A stretch of DNA of 64,000 nucleotides from Aulostomus chinensis (taxonomy: Eukaryota > Chordata > Actinopteri > Syngnathiformes > Aulostomidae), in NCBI GenBank assembly GCA_037954235.1, contig JBBMOA010000014.1, positions 20,175,273 to 20,239,272 of the forward strand, read 5' to 3'. A program made the translations under genes and the position numbers. Below are positions 42,287 through 53,142 of the stretch, one piece after another. Every line of letters begins with the position of its first letter. The first letter of the stretch is position 1. Below the pieces are notes generated by a model, which worked only from the letters and a program-made list of their open reading frames with translations, ran no database searches and was not told the origin of the DNA.

Positions 42287-42565
42287 CACTGACACCCATT
42301 CCATAAATCCAAGAGGAAGTCCACAATATGCACATGAAAGTATGACTTTGTTGCAACACAAGGTAAGTCTTTTCAACCATGTAGCATGAACTCCTTTTAG
42401 GTTTACCAATGTTTTTAGTAATTACTTTTTATTGCACATTTACAGTAAATTTTCTATCGTGGGTGGGTAAAGTCAAAACTGTCAGCACAGGTCTGAAAAC
42501 ATCTGTGTGCCCATGACAGAAGCCCTTCAACTGCAGAATGCGTTCAATGCTGCTTGCAGCTTTAA

Positions 42566-43740
42566 TTTAAATTAAATCCAACTGGATTAATGATATATTT
42601 TTGTTATGATTTTGTTGAAACCAAATTCATTTGGTTCATGCTAATGCTCATATGTTTCAAAATAGGATTTTTTTAAGATCGCAGCTGACTCCAGTATTAT
42701 AGTATATAAATAAACTGAAACCTATCCCAGATAGCTTCAGTTATATACCAATCCAATTACTGAATTCACATAATAGATATATAAAAAGTGCATTGAGCTA
42801 ATCAAGTGAAGGCTAAACAAGCATTAGCTTGATACTGTGTGTTGACATGCTCTTTGTTTGCTGTGTCTTTTGGTAGTCCGAGTTGGGCCTTAAGATTATG
42901 CTTTAACAAGGTGATCATATTTCTTCCCTTTCATGTGGCTCGTGACGAAAAGACTTAACACAAAGGTAGGACTTGGGTTTATTTCACATTTGACTCTGTG
43001 CTAAAAAAAAAAAAAACATGTATATGCTGATAAAGCTACAGTCTTTGATTTAGAATACAAACCTTTATTCATGGTCTTTCACTGTGTTTTCCTGAATTGA
43101 TGAAAATGGCAGCATGCTCATCTGCGACCACGTACACTGTCTGTCTGCATTTATAATGTCCACTCTGTATTTACAACCTAAGTTTGGGGAGCAATAGTTA
43201 TGGTGTCTGCCCCCTGCCTCCCCTCCATCTGAGCATCAGTTATGACAGCCAAGTAAGTCACAAAATCAAGACATGCTTTTTTTTGGTGTTACATAATGGT
43301 GCAATTGGCAGTAAATTGCCCACATACACACTGCAGTAAACATTGCATGATTCATTAATACTCTCCTCTGCATGGTTTGCAACAAAAAAAAATCATTGCC
43401 ACAAATAGATATACAATATATTTGAATGTCAATGTTTCTTAATCAACAAATTTGGTCAACTCAGCCTTGCAGTGTCATATATACTTGACAAGCAGCAGAT
43501 GACTAAGCAATCTCCACTGAAGTGTTCAGTCTGGAGTTTATGGAGATTACGGTTGCACATGAATACATGTATAAACTGTCCTTCAATTTGATGTCTTGTA
43601 CTTTGATGGACTTGTTTGAATTAATTTAAAAAGGATAAATGTTGTTATTGCCGGAAAATCTTTATTTTGATGTGGTTCCTTTATTTTGAAATGACAGTTT
43701 TCTGGCGTCACTTCCACTTACAGCATATCTTGTACCGACT
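42566..43740. other. Intronic sequence without recognised feature
   Basis: About 1.2 kb of A/T-rich sequence with A-runs (43003-43016, 43384) and no gene or named repeat. Confidence 0.5.
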
Positions 43741-44168
43741 GTGTTGCCAATTTGGTGACTTTCTCGCTAAATCTGGCGACTTTCCAACTCTCCATGGTGA
43801 CTTTTTTTTGTCAAAAGCGACTAGCAACAAATCTAGCGACTTTTCCTGGTGTTATTGGAGACTTTTCTGACATTTGGAGACTTACATAAAAGCACGTATC
43901 TTTGTTCCGCAATTCATGTCCTCAGCGAGCAGTAGGCTCTTCCTGCTCCGCTCAAAAGTAGTCACACACACAGGTGATCACCGCCTCTAGCGGTGCGGCA
44001 GTTGGCAGCTGCAGTCAGGAGAGGAGCAGAGACCCTCACCCCTCTGCGTCCAGGCAGCAAATGAATCCCGCATGCACAAAGCCGCAAAGGGATCGCATCG
44101 CGGGATGTTAAATAAACGTAAAGGTTCATTCATTTCATTCGTTGTCACCAAATCACTGCATTATACAG

Positions 44169-44222
<54 letters not shown>

Positions 44223-44460
44223 GTATATATATGTATATGTATATATATGTATGTATATATGTATATATATATATGTATAAAAAACCTAAATATGATTTAT
44301 TATATTAAACACTTTTTGTCTCTACTGCGAAGTCTCTCCTACAGCATCCATTGCGATCACGCGCACATTATGCAAATTAGGTGATGACATCATTTGGCGA
44401 CTTCTAGCGACTTTTAGGACAGCCAATGGCGACGGAGCACAAAGTGGTTTGAATGGTATG
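43740..44460. repeat. Repeat with recurring GCGACTTT motif, split by (AT)n
   Basis: The motif gcgacttt or a close variant (gtgacttt, gagactt) recurs about ten times in 43755-43885 and again at 44396-44435. An AT microsatellite and other sequence lie between. The two halves may be one element. No coding sequence is recognised. Confidence 0.45.
44173..44280. repeat. (AT)n microsatellite
   Basis: A near-perfect AT run at 44173-44219, then tatatgta-type variants to about 44278. Open frames through it are artefacts. Confidence 0.93.
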
Positions 44461-44804
44461 ATACAGAACCGGGTTGTTTGGATTCTGCTGAGTTTAGGGC
44501 TCATTTCGTTTTCTCGGCGGGGAGAGAGTTGCCGTCCACTTCTGTACTATTGCGGAACCCGCTTCCACGGGGCTAGGGCAGTGTTAGTATAGTTAGTGAT
44601 AGATTGTTAGTGGTAGGTTTTAGATATAGGTGTTAGCGATAGGCTGTTAGTGATAGGTGTTAGCTAATGAGGGAGTTTGTTAGGGTAAGTAGTTTTTGGG
44701 GCGCCGACCGACAGCCGTCAGGTCCCGATCAGCTCCCCCGTTTCCTTTCTCTTACTTTCTTTTGTTTATTGGTAGGGCCAGAAGAGTGTAGGAGATATAG
44801 GGAC

Positions 44805-46152
44805 ATGACTAAGCAAAAGAGTATAAGTGGAGGTAGGAAAGGAGCAGGGGGAAAGGAGGGGTCTGTGGAGAGCCTGGTTCAGAAGAGGGCTGCAGGGAGC
44901 ACAGGTGGAAGGGAGCTGAGGAGTGATAGACAGGTAGGACAGGGACAGGGAGAGCATAAGAGGAAGAAGACAGAAAGTGAGAGTGAGTCAGTGGAGGATG
45001 TGCAAAGTGAGGATGAGGGGAGAGGAGGTAGGGAGGATGAGTGCTTGAATGTAGTGGTGAGGTTTGTTGAGGCGGGTGGTGTGAGCAAGAAGAATCCATT
45101 CAGATTGACTGGGGCACTGAATGGTTGGCTCGGGGAGATTCAATTTGCTTGGGTTCTGGGGGATGGGAACTTACTTGGTGGGGTGCGCGAACCTGGGGCA
45201 GGTGGAGAAAGCGGTACAAGGAGGGCATGGAAGGAAGATAGTGGGGTGTACAGTGGAGAGGGTAGTACAGGTGGGGGTGAAGAGGACAGCAGGAGGGGGG
45301 TGTGGAGGGGTGATTACAGGGGTTCCAATGGAGATGGGGGAGGAGGAGATAAAGGAGTGGATAGACACTAAGGGAGGTCCAAGGGTGGTGAAGGTGACAA
45401 GGATGAAGAGGGGCCCACAGAGGGAGATTAGTGAGACGGTGGTGGTGGAGTTTGAGGGTGAAATTCTTCCAGCTCGGGTATTTCTGGGGTCTATGTGTTT
45501 TTTTGTGAGGGCCTTCATTCCCCTGCCCCTGAGGTGTTTTAATTGTTGTAGGGGTTGTAAGGGGAAGAGGAGGTGTCCACAGTGCGCAGGGGAGCACAAG
45601 TTTGGGGAGTGTCCTGAGGATGCTCAGCCTCGATGCTGCAGCTGTGTGTGTGTGTGTGGGGGGGGGCATATAGTGTAGCTTTTGGATGATGTCAGGTGAT
45701 GACGTGGGAGATGGAGGTCCAGAGGGTGAGGATGTTAGAGAAGGTGACGTATGCTGAGGTGGTGAAGGTGGTCAGGCAGAGGGAGGAAGGGCAGGGTGCG
45801 GTAGGATGGTTGGGAGCAGTGGGTGGGGCAGGCTTGGGGTGGGTGGGCAGGTGTAGTAGGGCAGATAGTTGGGGGTAGGGAACAGCCTGGCATGGAGGGT
45901 CGGGAGAACAGGAGTGGAGGGCTGGGATATCAGTTTACGGTGAAGGGGTGGGTGGCTAGTGCGCAGATTGTAGCGTTTGTGGCGGCAGCTATTACCTCCA
46001 CTATGGAGGTTTCTTCAAAGACTGAGAGGATTAAGATCATAGTGAGACAAGCTGGGTGCCTGTTTGGGATGGAGGAAGTGAGTTTTGAGAAGGTCATGGC
46101 CAGGATAGTTGAAGGGAATAGATCAGGGGCAGGGAAGGGTGGACACACCTGA
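44805..46152 (+). pseudogene. LINE ORF1 (gag-like RNA-binding protein), frameshifted
   Basis: Starts MTKQKSISGG. The first part (to about 45160) is a charged, serine-rich region ending VVVRFVEAGG, which may begin an RRM-like fold. After a frameshift near 45165 the next part continues to 45678 with MEMGEEEIKEWI and a zinc-knuckle cluster: CFNCCRGCKG, CPQCAGEHKFGECP. After another break the final part (45823-46152) ends at TGA 46150-46152. ORF2 starts 2 bp later, suggesting coupled stop-restart translation in the parent element. ORF1 proteins package LINE RNA. Confidence 0.82.
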
Positions 46153-46154
46153 GT

Positions 46155-46806
46155 ATGGTGGTGATCCTTCAGTGGAATGCAAGGAGCTTGTTAGCAAACG
46201 GTAAGGAGTTCAAGTTTTACTTAGAGGGAATACGGGTGCAACCAGAAGTGGTGTGTGTTCAGGAAACATGGCTTAGGCCTGGGTTAGATTTTGTGGTGCA
46301 GGGGTATGTAATTGTGAGGCTAGATTGGATAGGAGGTAGGGGAGGAGGGTGTGCTATCCTGGTTAGGAGGGGTGTGTCAATTAGGGAGCTAGATAGAGGG
46401 GTAGAACAGGAGTACATAGTGGTGGAGGTTTGGGAGGGGGGAAAGGGGTTGTCATAGTTTATTACTATAACCCCTGTGTCAGGTTAGAGGTAGAAAAGTT
46501 AGTCAGTATCCAGAGGGAGGGGTGGCAAAGGGTAGTGTGGTGCGCAGATTTTAATGCTCATAGTGTAGTGTGGGGTGGAGGACACCCAGATGTTAATGGG
46601 AGGACGGTAGAGGAATTAGTGGAGGTTAGGGCACTAGTGTGTTTGAATGATGGCAGGGGGACAAGGATAGATGTCAGGACAGGGAAGGAGTCAGCTTTAG
46701 ATCTAACACTGGTGTCAAGCGGCTTGGCAGGGGTAAGCAGAAGGGAGGTGCTGAATGAGTCGACTGTAGGGAGTGATCATTATCCCGTGTTGTGTTCGGT
46801 GGGAGA
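46155..46806 (+). pseudogene. LINE ORF2 endonuclease domain
   Basis: APE-type endonuclease: LQWNARSLLANGKEF, VVCVQETWLRPG (catalytic Glu), GGGCAILVRRGV, WCADFNAHSVVWGG, and VGSDHYPVL with the catalytic Asp-His. All catalytic motifs look intact. One frameshift lies near 46440. The domain is cut at about 46806 by a second LINE. Confidence 0.87.
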
Positions 46807-47931
46807 GAGGGTGCAAGTAATGCTGATTTATCCAAACTTATCCAGAACTCCAAGCCATCCACCTGCCAACTTGACCCCTTGCCATCCTCCCTGGTTATAG
46901 CCTCCCTCCCGTCTCTGCTGCCCCTGATAACTGCCATCATCCATTCCTCCCTCACCTCTGGTTCTGTCCCATCATCTCTTAAATCCGCTGCTGTTACTCC
47001 AATACTGAAGAAACCTGGTTTAGACCCCAACACCTTCAATAACCTTCGTCCCATCTCCAACCTGCCATTTCTCTCAAAAATTCTGGAAAAAGTAGTAGTG
47101 TCACAGATCCAGGCCCACCTCTCCAACAATAACCTCTACGAACAGTTCCAATCTGGTTTTTGCCCTCATCATAGCACAGAAACAGCCCTCCTTAAAATCA
47201 CCAATGACCTTCTGTTGGCAGCTGACTCCAGACTATTATCCATTCTCATCCTTCTCGTTCTGAGTGTGGCTTTTGACACCATTTCTCACTCCATCCTCCT
47301 CGACCGACTTGCCTCCATTGGACTATCAGACATACCCCTGGACTGGTTCCGCTCATATCTCTCTGGCCGCACTCAATTCATTCAGTTATTTCCTCCAAAT
47401 CCACACTCAACAAGCATCCCAGTTTCACCAACACCTCCGTTTCCCCTTCCCCTCGGGTTAAGAGTCTGGGTGTCGTCCTCGACTCCACCTTATCATTCCA
47501 TACCCACATCAACAACACCATCCGGTCTGCCTACTTCCACCTCCGGAATATCAACCGTCTCCACCCATCTCTCACTGCCAAATGCGCTGCAATCCTGGTC
47601 CACTCTCTCGTCACCTCCCGTCTGGATTATTGTAACTCACTTCTTTTTGGTCTCCCACACAAACTCCTCCATAAGCTTCGATTGGTCCAGAACGCAGCTG
47701 CCCGAATCATCACCAGAACCCCTGTCATCAGTCACATCACCCCCGTTCTACATCAACTCCACTGGCTTCCAATTAAACACCGCATTGACTACAAGATCCT
47801 CCTCCATACATTCAAAACCATCCATAACCTCCCCCCTTCATATCTGTCAGACCTTCTCCACACCAACATTCCCACCCGGTCTCTCAGGTCTTCGTCCTCC
47901 ATCAGCCTCAACGTCCCCTCCTTCCATCTGA
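46792..47931 (+). pseudogene. Nested LINE reverse transcriptase fragment
   Basis: Open for 379 codons, but only about the first 200 (from about 46807) are family-like: SKLIQNSKPSTCQLDP, KPGLDPNTFNNLRPISNLPFL, QFQSGFCPHHSTETALL, and VAFDTISHSILLDRL (normally DLSAAFDT). The tail after about 47395 is out of frame with the thumb domain, which continues in another frame (LGVVLDSTLSFHTHI). Confidence 0.82.
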
Positions 47932-48228
47932 CCTCCATGGGGGCTAGAGCCTTCAGTTGCTCTGCCCCTCGCCTCTGGAACTCCCTCCCTCCTGACATCA
48001 GAAACACTGACTCCATTGATACCTTCAAGAAACTTCTCAAAACTCACCTTTTTAGACAGGCGTATGGCTGAATGCCCTCTTCTGTGCTCTGCTAGAGACT
48101 TCTGTTGTTGTTCTTTTAAATTGTGCATGTTTTATTGTTTTTTTTTTAACTGTTGTACGGCGACCTTGAGTGCCTTGAAAGGCGCCTTATAAATAAAATG
48201 TATTATTATTATTATTATTATTATTATG
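46807..48228 (+). mobile_element. L2/CR1-type LINE, 5'-truncated, nested in the I-type LINE
   Basis: Inserted in the same orientation. It starts inside ORF2 (KPSTCQLDPLPSSL), carries RT fingers and palm, and loses the YADD region in an internal deletion near 47395. It ends with the ORF2 C-terminus (open at 47682-48071), a 3' UTR (ccttgagtgccttgaaaggc) and an (att)n tail at 48196-48226. Its sense strand is pyrimidine-rich, opposite to the host LINE, so the boundaries show as a composition switch. Confidence 0.9.
47682..48071 (+). pseudogene. Nested LINE ORF2 C-terminal domain
   Basis: A 129-codon stretch: VQNAAARIITRTP, LHWLPIKHRIDYKILL, ARAFSCSAPRLWNSLP, TFKKLLKTHLF, then a stop. This is the standard C-terminus of L2/CR1-type elements. 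Confidence 0.87.
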
Positions 48229-49990
48229 TCAGGTGAGGAGGTTGAGAGGTGGGTGTTTGGTAAAGTTGATTGGGGGTGTTTCAGGAAGAGGTGGAGGAGA
48301 AGGTGGCTTGGCTTGATATGGAGGGGAGTGTCGATGAGGTAAATGATAGGCTGACATCAGCAGTAATGTAGGCACAATAGAGAGTATACCGAGGAGTAGA
48401 GGGAGGGGAGGCAGGAAGATGGTACCTTGGTGGACAGAGGAGTGTAGTCAGGCAGTGAGGGCAAGGAATAGGGCATTTAGGCAGTTGAAGAGGAGTCATA
48501 ACATGAATAGCCTAGCGAGTTATAAGAGGGCACAAGCAGTGGTGAGGAGGGTGGTTAGGCAGGCTAAGAGAGATAGTTGGAGACAGTTTAGTAGTAGCAT
48601 AGGGAGGACAACCCCGGTGGGAGATGTATGGGAATGATTAGGAAAATGGGAGGGGATAGGAGGGAGTGGGACTACCCAGTGATGACAGCAGGGGGAGAGA
48701 TAGCGGTGACAGATAGGGAAAAGGTGGAGATGATGGCGGGGGCATTTGCGAGGATACATCGTGAGGGTAACTTGACAGAAGAGGAGAGGAGGGGGAGGGG
48801 GGCTACTTTGAGCAAGCATTTGGGGATGTTGGACAGGAGGGAGGATACAGGTGGGATTATGGATGATAGGTTCACGATGGCAGAGTTGGTGAGGGCTATA
48901 GGTAGGGCTAAGAACACAGCTCCAGGGGCGGATCAGGTGGGGTATGTTATGTTGAAACACTTGGGTGAAGGGGCACTGGAGGCACTGCTGGGGCTGTACA
49001 GTAGGGTCTGGGAGGAGGGCAGGTTACCAAGGGTGTGGAAAGAGGCAGTGGTGATTCCGGTCAGGAAGCCAGGGAAGGATCCCACACAATCTTCAGGGTA
49101 TAGGCCCATAGCCCTTACGTCCAACCTGGGTAAGGTTATGGAGCGGTTAGTGTGTGATAGGTTAACATATGTGTTGGAGGGGGGGGGGGGTTAGCTGGGT
49201 ATCAGAGTGGCTTTAGGAAGGGTAGGAGCACTATGGATGCAGTGGTGAGGTTGGAGAACAAGGTTAGGAAGGCACAGGTAAATAAGGAGTCAGTTGTGGT
49301 GGTGTTTTTTGATATTGAGAAGATATATGATATGATGTGGAGGGAGGGGGTGTTAATTAAGCTGCACATACTGGGGGTAGGAGGTAGGGTGTTCAACTGG
49401 GTGAAAGATTTCCTGTCTGAGAGGGTGATATGGGTTAGGATAGGGTCTGAGGTGTCAGGTGGATACATGGTGGGTAATGGCACACCACAGGGTAGTGTAA
49501 TTAGCCCACTGTTGTATAGTGCTATGGTTAATGATGTTTTTTCACGGGTGGGGGGGGGGTGTAGGGTGAGCACTGTTTGCTGATGATGGAGTGCTATGGA
49601 AGAGGGGTAGGGACTTAGCACATGTCATGGATAAGTTATAGGAGGCTATAGATGTGGTGGTTGAGTGGGGTTATGAGTGGGGGAGCAGGTTCTCAGTAGA
49701 TAAGATGCAGACAGTGTTCTTCACTAGGAAGAGGGATGTGGGTGGTGAGAAGCTTAGGATGTACGGTAGGGAGTTAGAGAGAGTGAGGTCCTTTAAGTAT
49801 CTGGGAGTAGTTTTTGATAGTAAATTGAATTGGGTGGAGTACATTTGGAGGGTTGAGGGCAGGTGTAGGAAAGTAATAAATGTGATGAGGGGTTTGTCAG
49901 GTAGGGACTGGGGGGTTAGCTGTGTGGCACTGAAGACAATTTGTACTGCGATGGTGAGGGCGGCACTAGATCATGAGTGTATAGTGTATG
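48229..49990 (+). pseudogene. I-type LINE reverse transcriptase
   Basis: Continues ORF2 after the nested LINE. It has a basic linker (WWTEECSQAVRARNRAFRQL), RT fingers (AKNTAPGADQVGYVMLKHL, WKEAVVIPVRKPGKDP, YRPIALTSNLGKVMERL), the palm (VVVVFFDIEKIYDMMW, GTPQGSVISPLLY) and a catalytic box FADD readable near 49575. The thumb (KYLGVVFDSKLNW) follows. Frameshifts lie near 48630, 49195 (a run of ten G), 49580 and 49640. Confidence 0.85.
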
Positions 49991-50030
49991 GGTTGGCTGC
50001 GAAGTGTAACTTGAGAGTTCTGGATGTGGT

Positions 50031-50706
50031 ATGGACTTGGTTAGGGCTCACAACAGGTGTATGGGAAGTGTGTATGGTGGATGGGAGAAGGTGTATACAG
50101 ACGGATCGAGGGCAGAGTCTAGGGAGACAGGACTTGGGGTGGCAGTACCGGAAAGGGGGATAGGGATTCGTAGGCGCACGACAGATGGGCTGGGGGTTTA
50201 CACTGTGGAGATGGTAGCGGTGCTGGTGGCACTGAGGTGGGTGGAATGTACACAGGTGGGGAGGGTGGTGGTCTGTTCAGATTCAGCAGCAGTCCTAACT
50301 AGCATTAGGTCATTTCACTCGGGTAGTCGTCAGGATGTTCTGTATCAGGTTCTTCAGGCAGTCACTAGGATAGTTCAGCGGGGGGGGGGGGGTCAGGTTA
50401 GGTTTTTATGGGTGCCAGCACATGTGGGGGTGGGGGGGAATGAGAAGGCGGATGAGTTGGCAAAGGGGGTGTTGGTGAAGAGGACGGTGGAGATGAATGT
50501 GAGGGTGAGTAGGGCTGAGGTGAAGGTGATAGTGAGTGAGAGGGTGATGGACATGAGGCAGGGAAGGTGGGACAAAGAGAAGAAGGGTAGGCACTTGTAT
50601 AGGGTTCAGAGGAGTGTGCGGGCTAGAGGGTGTAGGGGTGGAGGTGGGCAGAGGAGGGAGGAAGTAGTGAAGGTGAGGCTGAGGATGAGACACTGTGGGC
50701 TGAACG
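50031..50706 (+). pseudogene. I-type LINE RNase H domain
   Basis: An open RNase H domain with KVYTDGSRAES (Asp), TVEMVAVLVALRW (Glu), VVCSDSAAVL (Asp) and FLWVPAHVGVGGNEKADELA (His/Asp). All four active-site residues are present. RNase H in LINEs removes template RNA. The reading frame is cut at 50706 by the hAT insertion and resumes after 52743 with VLGKHDTGLCEGC. Confidence 0.88.
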
Positions 50707-52735
50707 CAGGCTCGGAGTGGCCATGTGGAGGACTGGGAGTTGTCCCGAACGGCCGGTGCCCCTGGCGGCCGGATGGGCTGGTGTGAGCAGGCATTTAAAA
50801 ATATATATTTCTGGTGAAAATGCAGAAACAGCAGTTAGTTTGTTTTTGTGTTAAAATGAGAAACAGCCCCATCTAGTTGTAGTACCATCATTCAGCGGCC
50901 GCCTTGCAGTCAGAAGCCATGAAGAATGTTGCCCGATAAGAAGAAGGAGAAAGGAGGAACCTAAAAAGAGAGACTCCGGAAAAGAAAAGCAGCCGAGGCA
51001 ACTGCAGCCAAATTTCCAAAACTCGACACGTTCTTCCCCAAGCGTGTCCAACAAGAGGAGACTGGTAAATAGTCAACTTATCTTGCGTTAACTTAGCTAA
51101 GCTAAGGTTAATGTTAGCTCAGGCTGTACTAGCAGCTATAACCGTGCAGCTAGACAAACTTTGGCTCTCTGTGACTGTGTTTGGCAACTGGCTAGTCTAG
51201 CCAGTAGCTGCTAAGTGCTAACACTAATGTTACGCTGCACTGTTATTATATCATTTTTTTGGCCAACGTTAGCCACTCACTGACAGTCAAAAGTTGTCTC
51301 TCCTTAAAAGTTTGGCACTCATGTGAGAAACTTTTGTCTTAGCTTCACAGCAGATGACTGCAGCCTCTCAGCAGACCAGCAGTGCCAGTGAAGATGACGA
51401 AGACCCAGTTCCACGAAGCACAAGCCATGATGTATTGTTACATTCAGAGCCAGCACAAGGTGGGAGTAGCACTGTTGAGCTTTAGCTAGTCAAATTTAGG
51501 TACAAACCACTGTTATTATTTTATATAGATTACTGTATTTTTAGCCCACTTCATACCATAAATTATGGCATAGTGGAGGTGAACGTTTTATGCATATTAA
51601 AAATAAGACAAGTTGGTGCCCATAAAGCTTGTTAACTAATTGGCATGACATGAAAAGCAAATAGCCTAATCTTGGCACCAGAGTCATGGTAAGACATTGG
51701 ATCTTATGCAAGATTTTTTCTTGTTCAAGCAGGTCCTAGTACCGTCACCTGTGATGAGGACACCAGCAGTAGCCATGATGTGACAGATTGGGTGATTTGT
51801 GATGTTAAAGGTGAAGTCTGCTACTTTTGTTAACTATTTTTTGTATGAATGTGAAGCATAGCTACCTGATTGTGCTTGGGTTTTGCTCTGCAGATCTACA
51901 AGCTCACAACACCTAAAGTTTGCTAAAGCCCTTATTGTGAATTTGTGATTGAATTCAGGTGCATTAGATACACAAGAAGGGAGAGCCGTAACCGATCATC
52001 CAGCAGCTCAGGCTCAGCAGCAGGATACTGAACATGAAGCTACCAACAGGACAGACCAAAGGGACCCTGAGGGTAATTTTGATTACTTTGCTTGACCTCG
52101 ATCCAAGGACCTTGACTTTTTTTTCTTTTCTTTTCACCCAAACAACCATCAAATGTGTGTAAACCAAGGGTGTTTCACGACAAACATGGTACTATTCGCA
52201 AGCGGCTTACTTACAATGAAAAGAATAAATCTCTGTACTGTTCTGTTTGTCTAGTATTTGCCCCTTTCTTAGTGAGGGTCCTTTCATTAATGGTGGGATG
52301 AAGGATTGGGAGCATTGTCATCAAAGGGTAAACGAACATGAACAACGTCAAACCCACATAGACAGTGCAAATGCCTACTTTATGAGAGCACAAAAGGGAG
52401 ATGTTAAAAGCTTGTTAACAGGAAACCAAATGTCTTTACATGTGGAGCAAGTAAAAAAAAGAAACATCAGATCATGGAGCGTGTTGTAGATGTTGTGTAA
52501 GTTGTGGGCAAATTTGGGCTGAGCTACAGGGGAGAGGAAGAGGCAGGGTATGCTTTAGCTGTGCTGTGTGCTTTCTGCACTCCTTGTTGTACAGTTGTGT
52601 TGGGAAAAGACACCCGAAACTGTAATAAAAATCACCCCAAACCAATAAAAAAAATGTCGCGTGCCCGACTTCATTTTCTTTGAGGGCTGGTCTGATGAAA
52701 CTCCAAGGCTGAAAATGACTCCCACTCCGACCCTG
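50707..52735 (+). mobile_element. hAT transposon with perfect 8-bp target duplication
   Basis: A 2029-bp element bounded by CAGGCTCGGAGTGG on the left and, inverted, CAGGGTCGGAGTGG on the right. It is flanked by identical copies of gctgaacg (50699-50706 and 52736-52743). 8-bp duplications are a hAT hallmark. Inside are apparent split coding pieces: a basic segment near 50980-51065 (AAKFPKLDTFFPKRVQQEE) and a TTF/MYM-type zinc finger near 52150-52470. No RNase H-like catalytic core is visible, so the copy is non-autonomous or internally deleted. Confidence 0.93.
52170..52490 (+). pseudogene. hAT transposase TTF/MYM-type zinc-finger exon
   Basis: Reads FHDKHGTIRKRLTYNEKN, then SLYCSVCLVF (CxxC), then GGMKDWEHCHQRVNEHEQRQ with the His residues of a TTF-type finger, and on to about 52475. 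This is the N-terminal DNA-binding part of ZMYM1-like hAT transposases. The first half lies in another frame from the second. No catalytic domain follows. Confidence 0.72.
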
Positions 52736-52743
52736 GCTGAACG

Positions 52744-53142
52744 GGACTTTGAAGGTGTTAGGGAAGCACGACACTGGGCTGTGTGAGGGGTGTGGTGAGG
52801 AAGAGTGGGTAGAGCACGTACTTCTGAGGTGTGGCAGGTATGAGGTGGAGAGGAGGGTGATGTGGGACAGGTGGAGGGACATGGGGAGGGGTGAGATCAG
52901 TCTGGAGGGAGTTCTGGGGATGGAGGATAGGGAGAGTGTTAGGGTTCTATTTGATTATTTGAGGGGTACAGGACTATATGATAGGATTTAGGTATAGGGA
53001 TTCTGTGTAGGATTTAGAGGTAGGACTTAGGTGTAGGGGTTAGATGTAGGGAAAGTTGGTGTTCTGCGGTGGGACAGAAGAGGGCGGTAATGCTCCAGCT
53101 AATTGTTTGCCAACCACAAAACCCCGGCAAGAAGAAGAAGAG
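52744..53142 (+). pseudogene. I-type LINE ORF2 C-terminus and tail
   Basis: Resumes the LINE after the hAT element. The Cys/His motif TGLCEGCGEEEWVEHVLLRC is followed by a stop at 52991. A 3' UTR then ends with an (aag)n-like run around 53130-53142. Removing the hAT element and one duplication copy restores an unbroken frame across the junction. Confidence 0.85.

Larger units (their letters stand above)
35540..42565. repeat. Dispersed teleost repeat (two partial copies), split by a chromovirus
   Basis: Two partial copies share 'gttgcatttctttcttt', then attctgccac, then a 'caccaaatttggcatacaca' block (starts near 35565 and 36505). The second copy is interrupted at 36784/42287 by the Ty3/gypsy element and resumes with acacccattccataaatcc to end at gctgcttgcagctttaattt (about 42565). 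The first copy shows the uninterrupted arrangement (cacccttgacctaaatcc near 35860), which acts as a reference for the empty site. Related copies occur at 55590-58045. Non-coding; superfamily unknown. Confidence 0.65.
44500..53142 (+). mobile_element. I-type LINE with RNase H, carrying two nested insertions
   Basis: An almost complete plus-strand LINE of about 5.1 kb once two inserts are removed (46807-48228 and 50707-52735). 5' UTR at about 44500-44804, ORF1 44805-46152, ORF2 46155-52991 (endonuclease, RT, RNase H, Cys-rich C-terminus), then a 3' UTR ending in an (aag)n tail near 53142. EN-RT-RNase H order is that of the I superfamily. The sense strand is strikingly G-rich and C-poor throughout. 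Frameshifts make it non-functional. Confidence 0.9.

Noticed and set aside
44072..44384. Tyr-Ile-rich open frames
   Set aside because: They are translations of an AT microsatellite.
44766..45669. Antisense Pro/Ser/His-rich open frames opposite the LINE
   Set aside because: They arise from the G-rich, C-poor LINE sense strand and have no family features.
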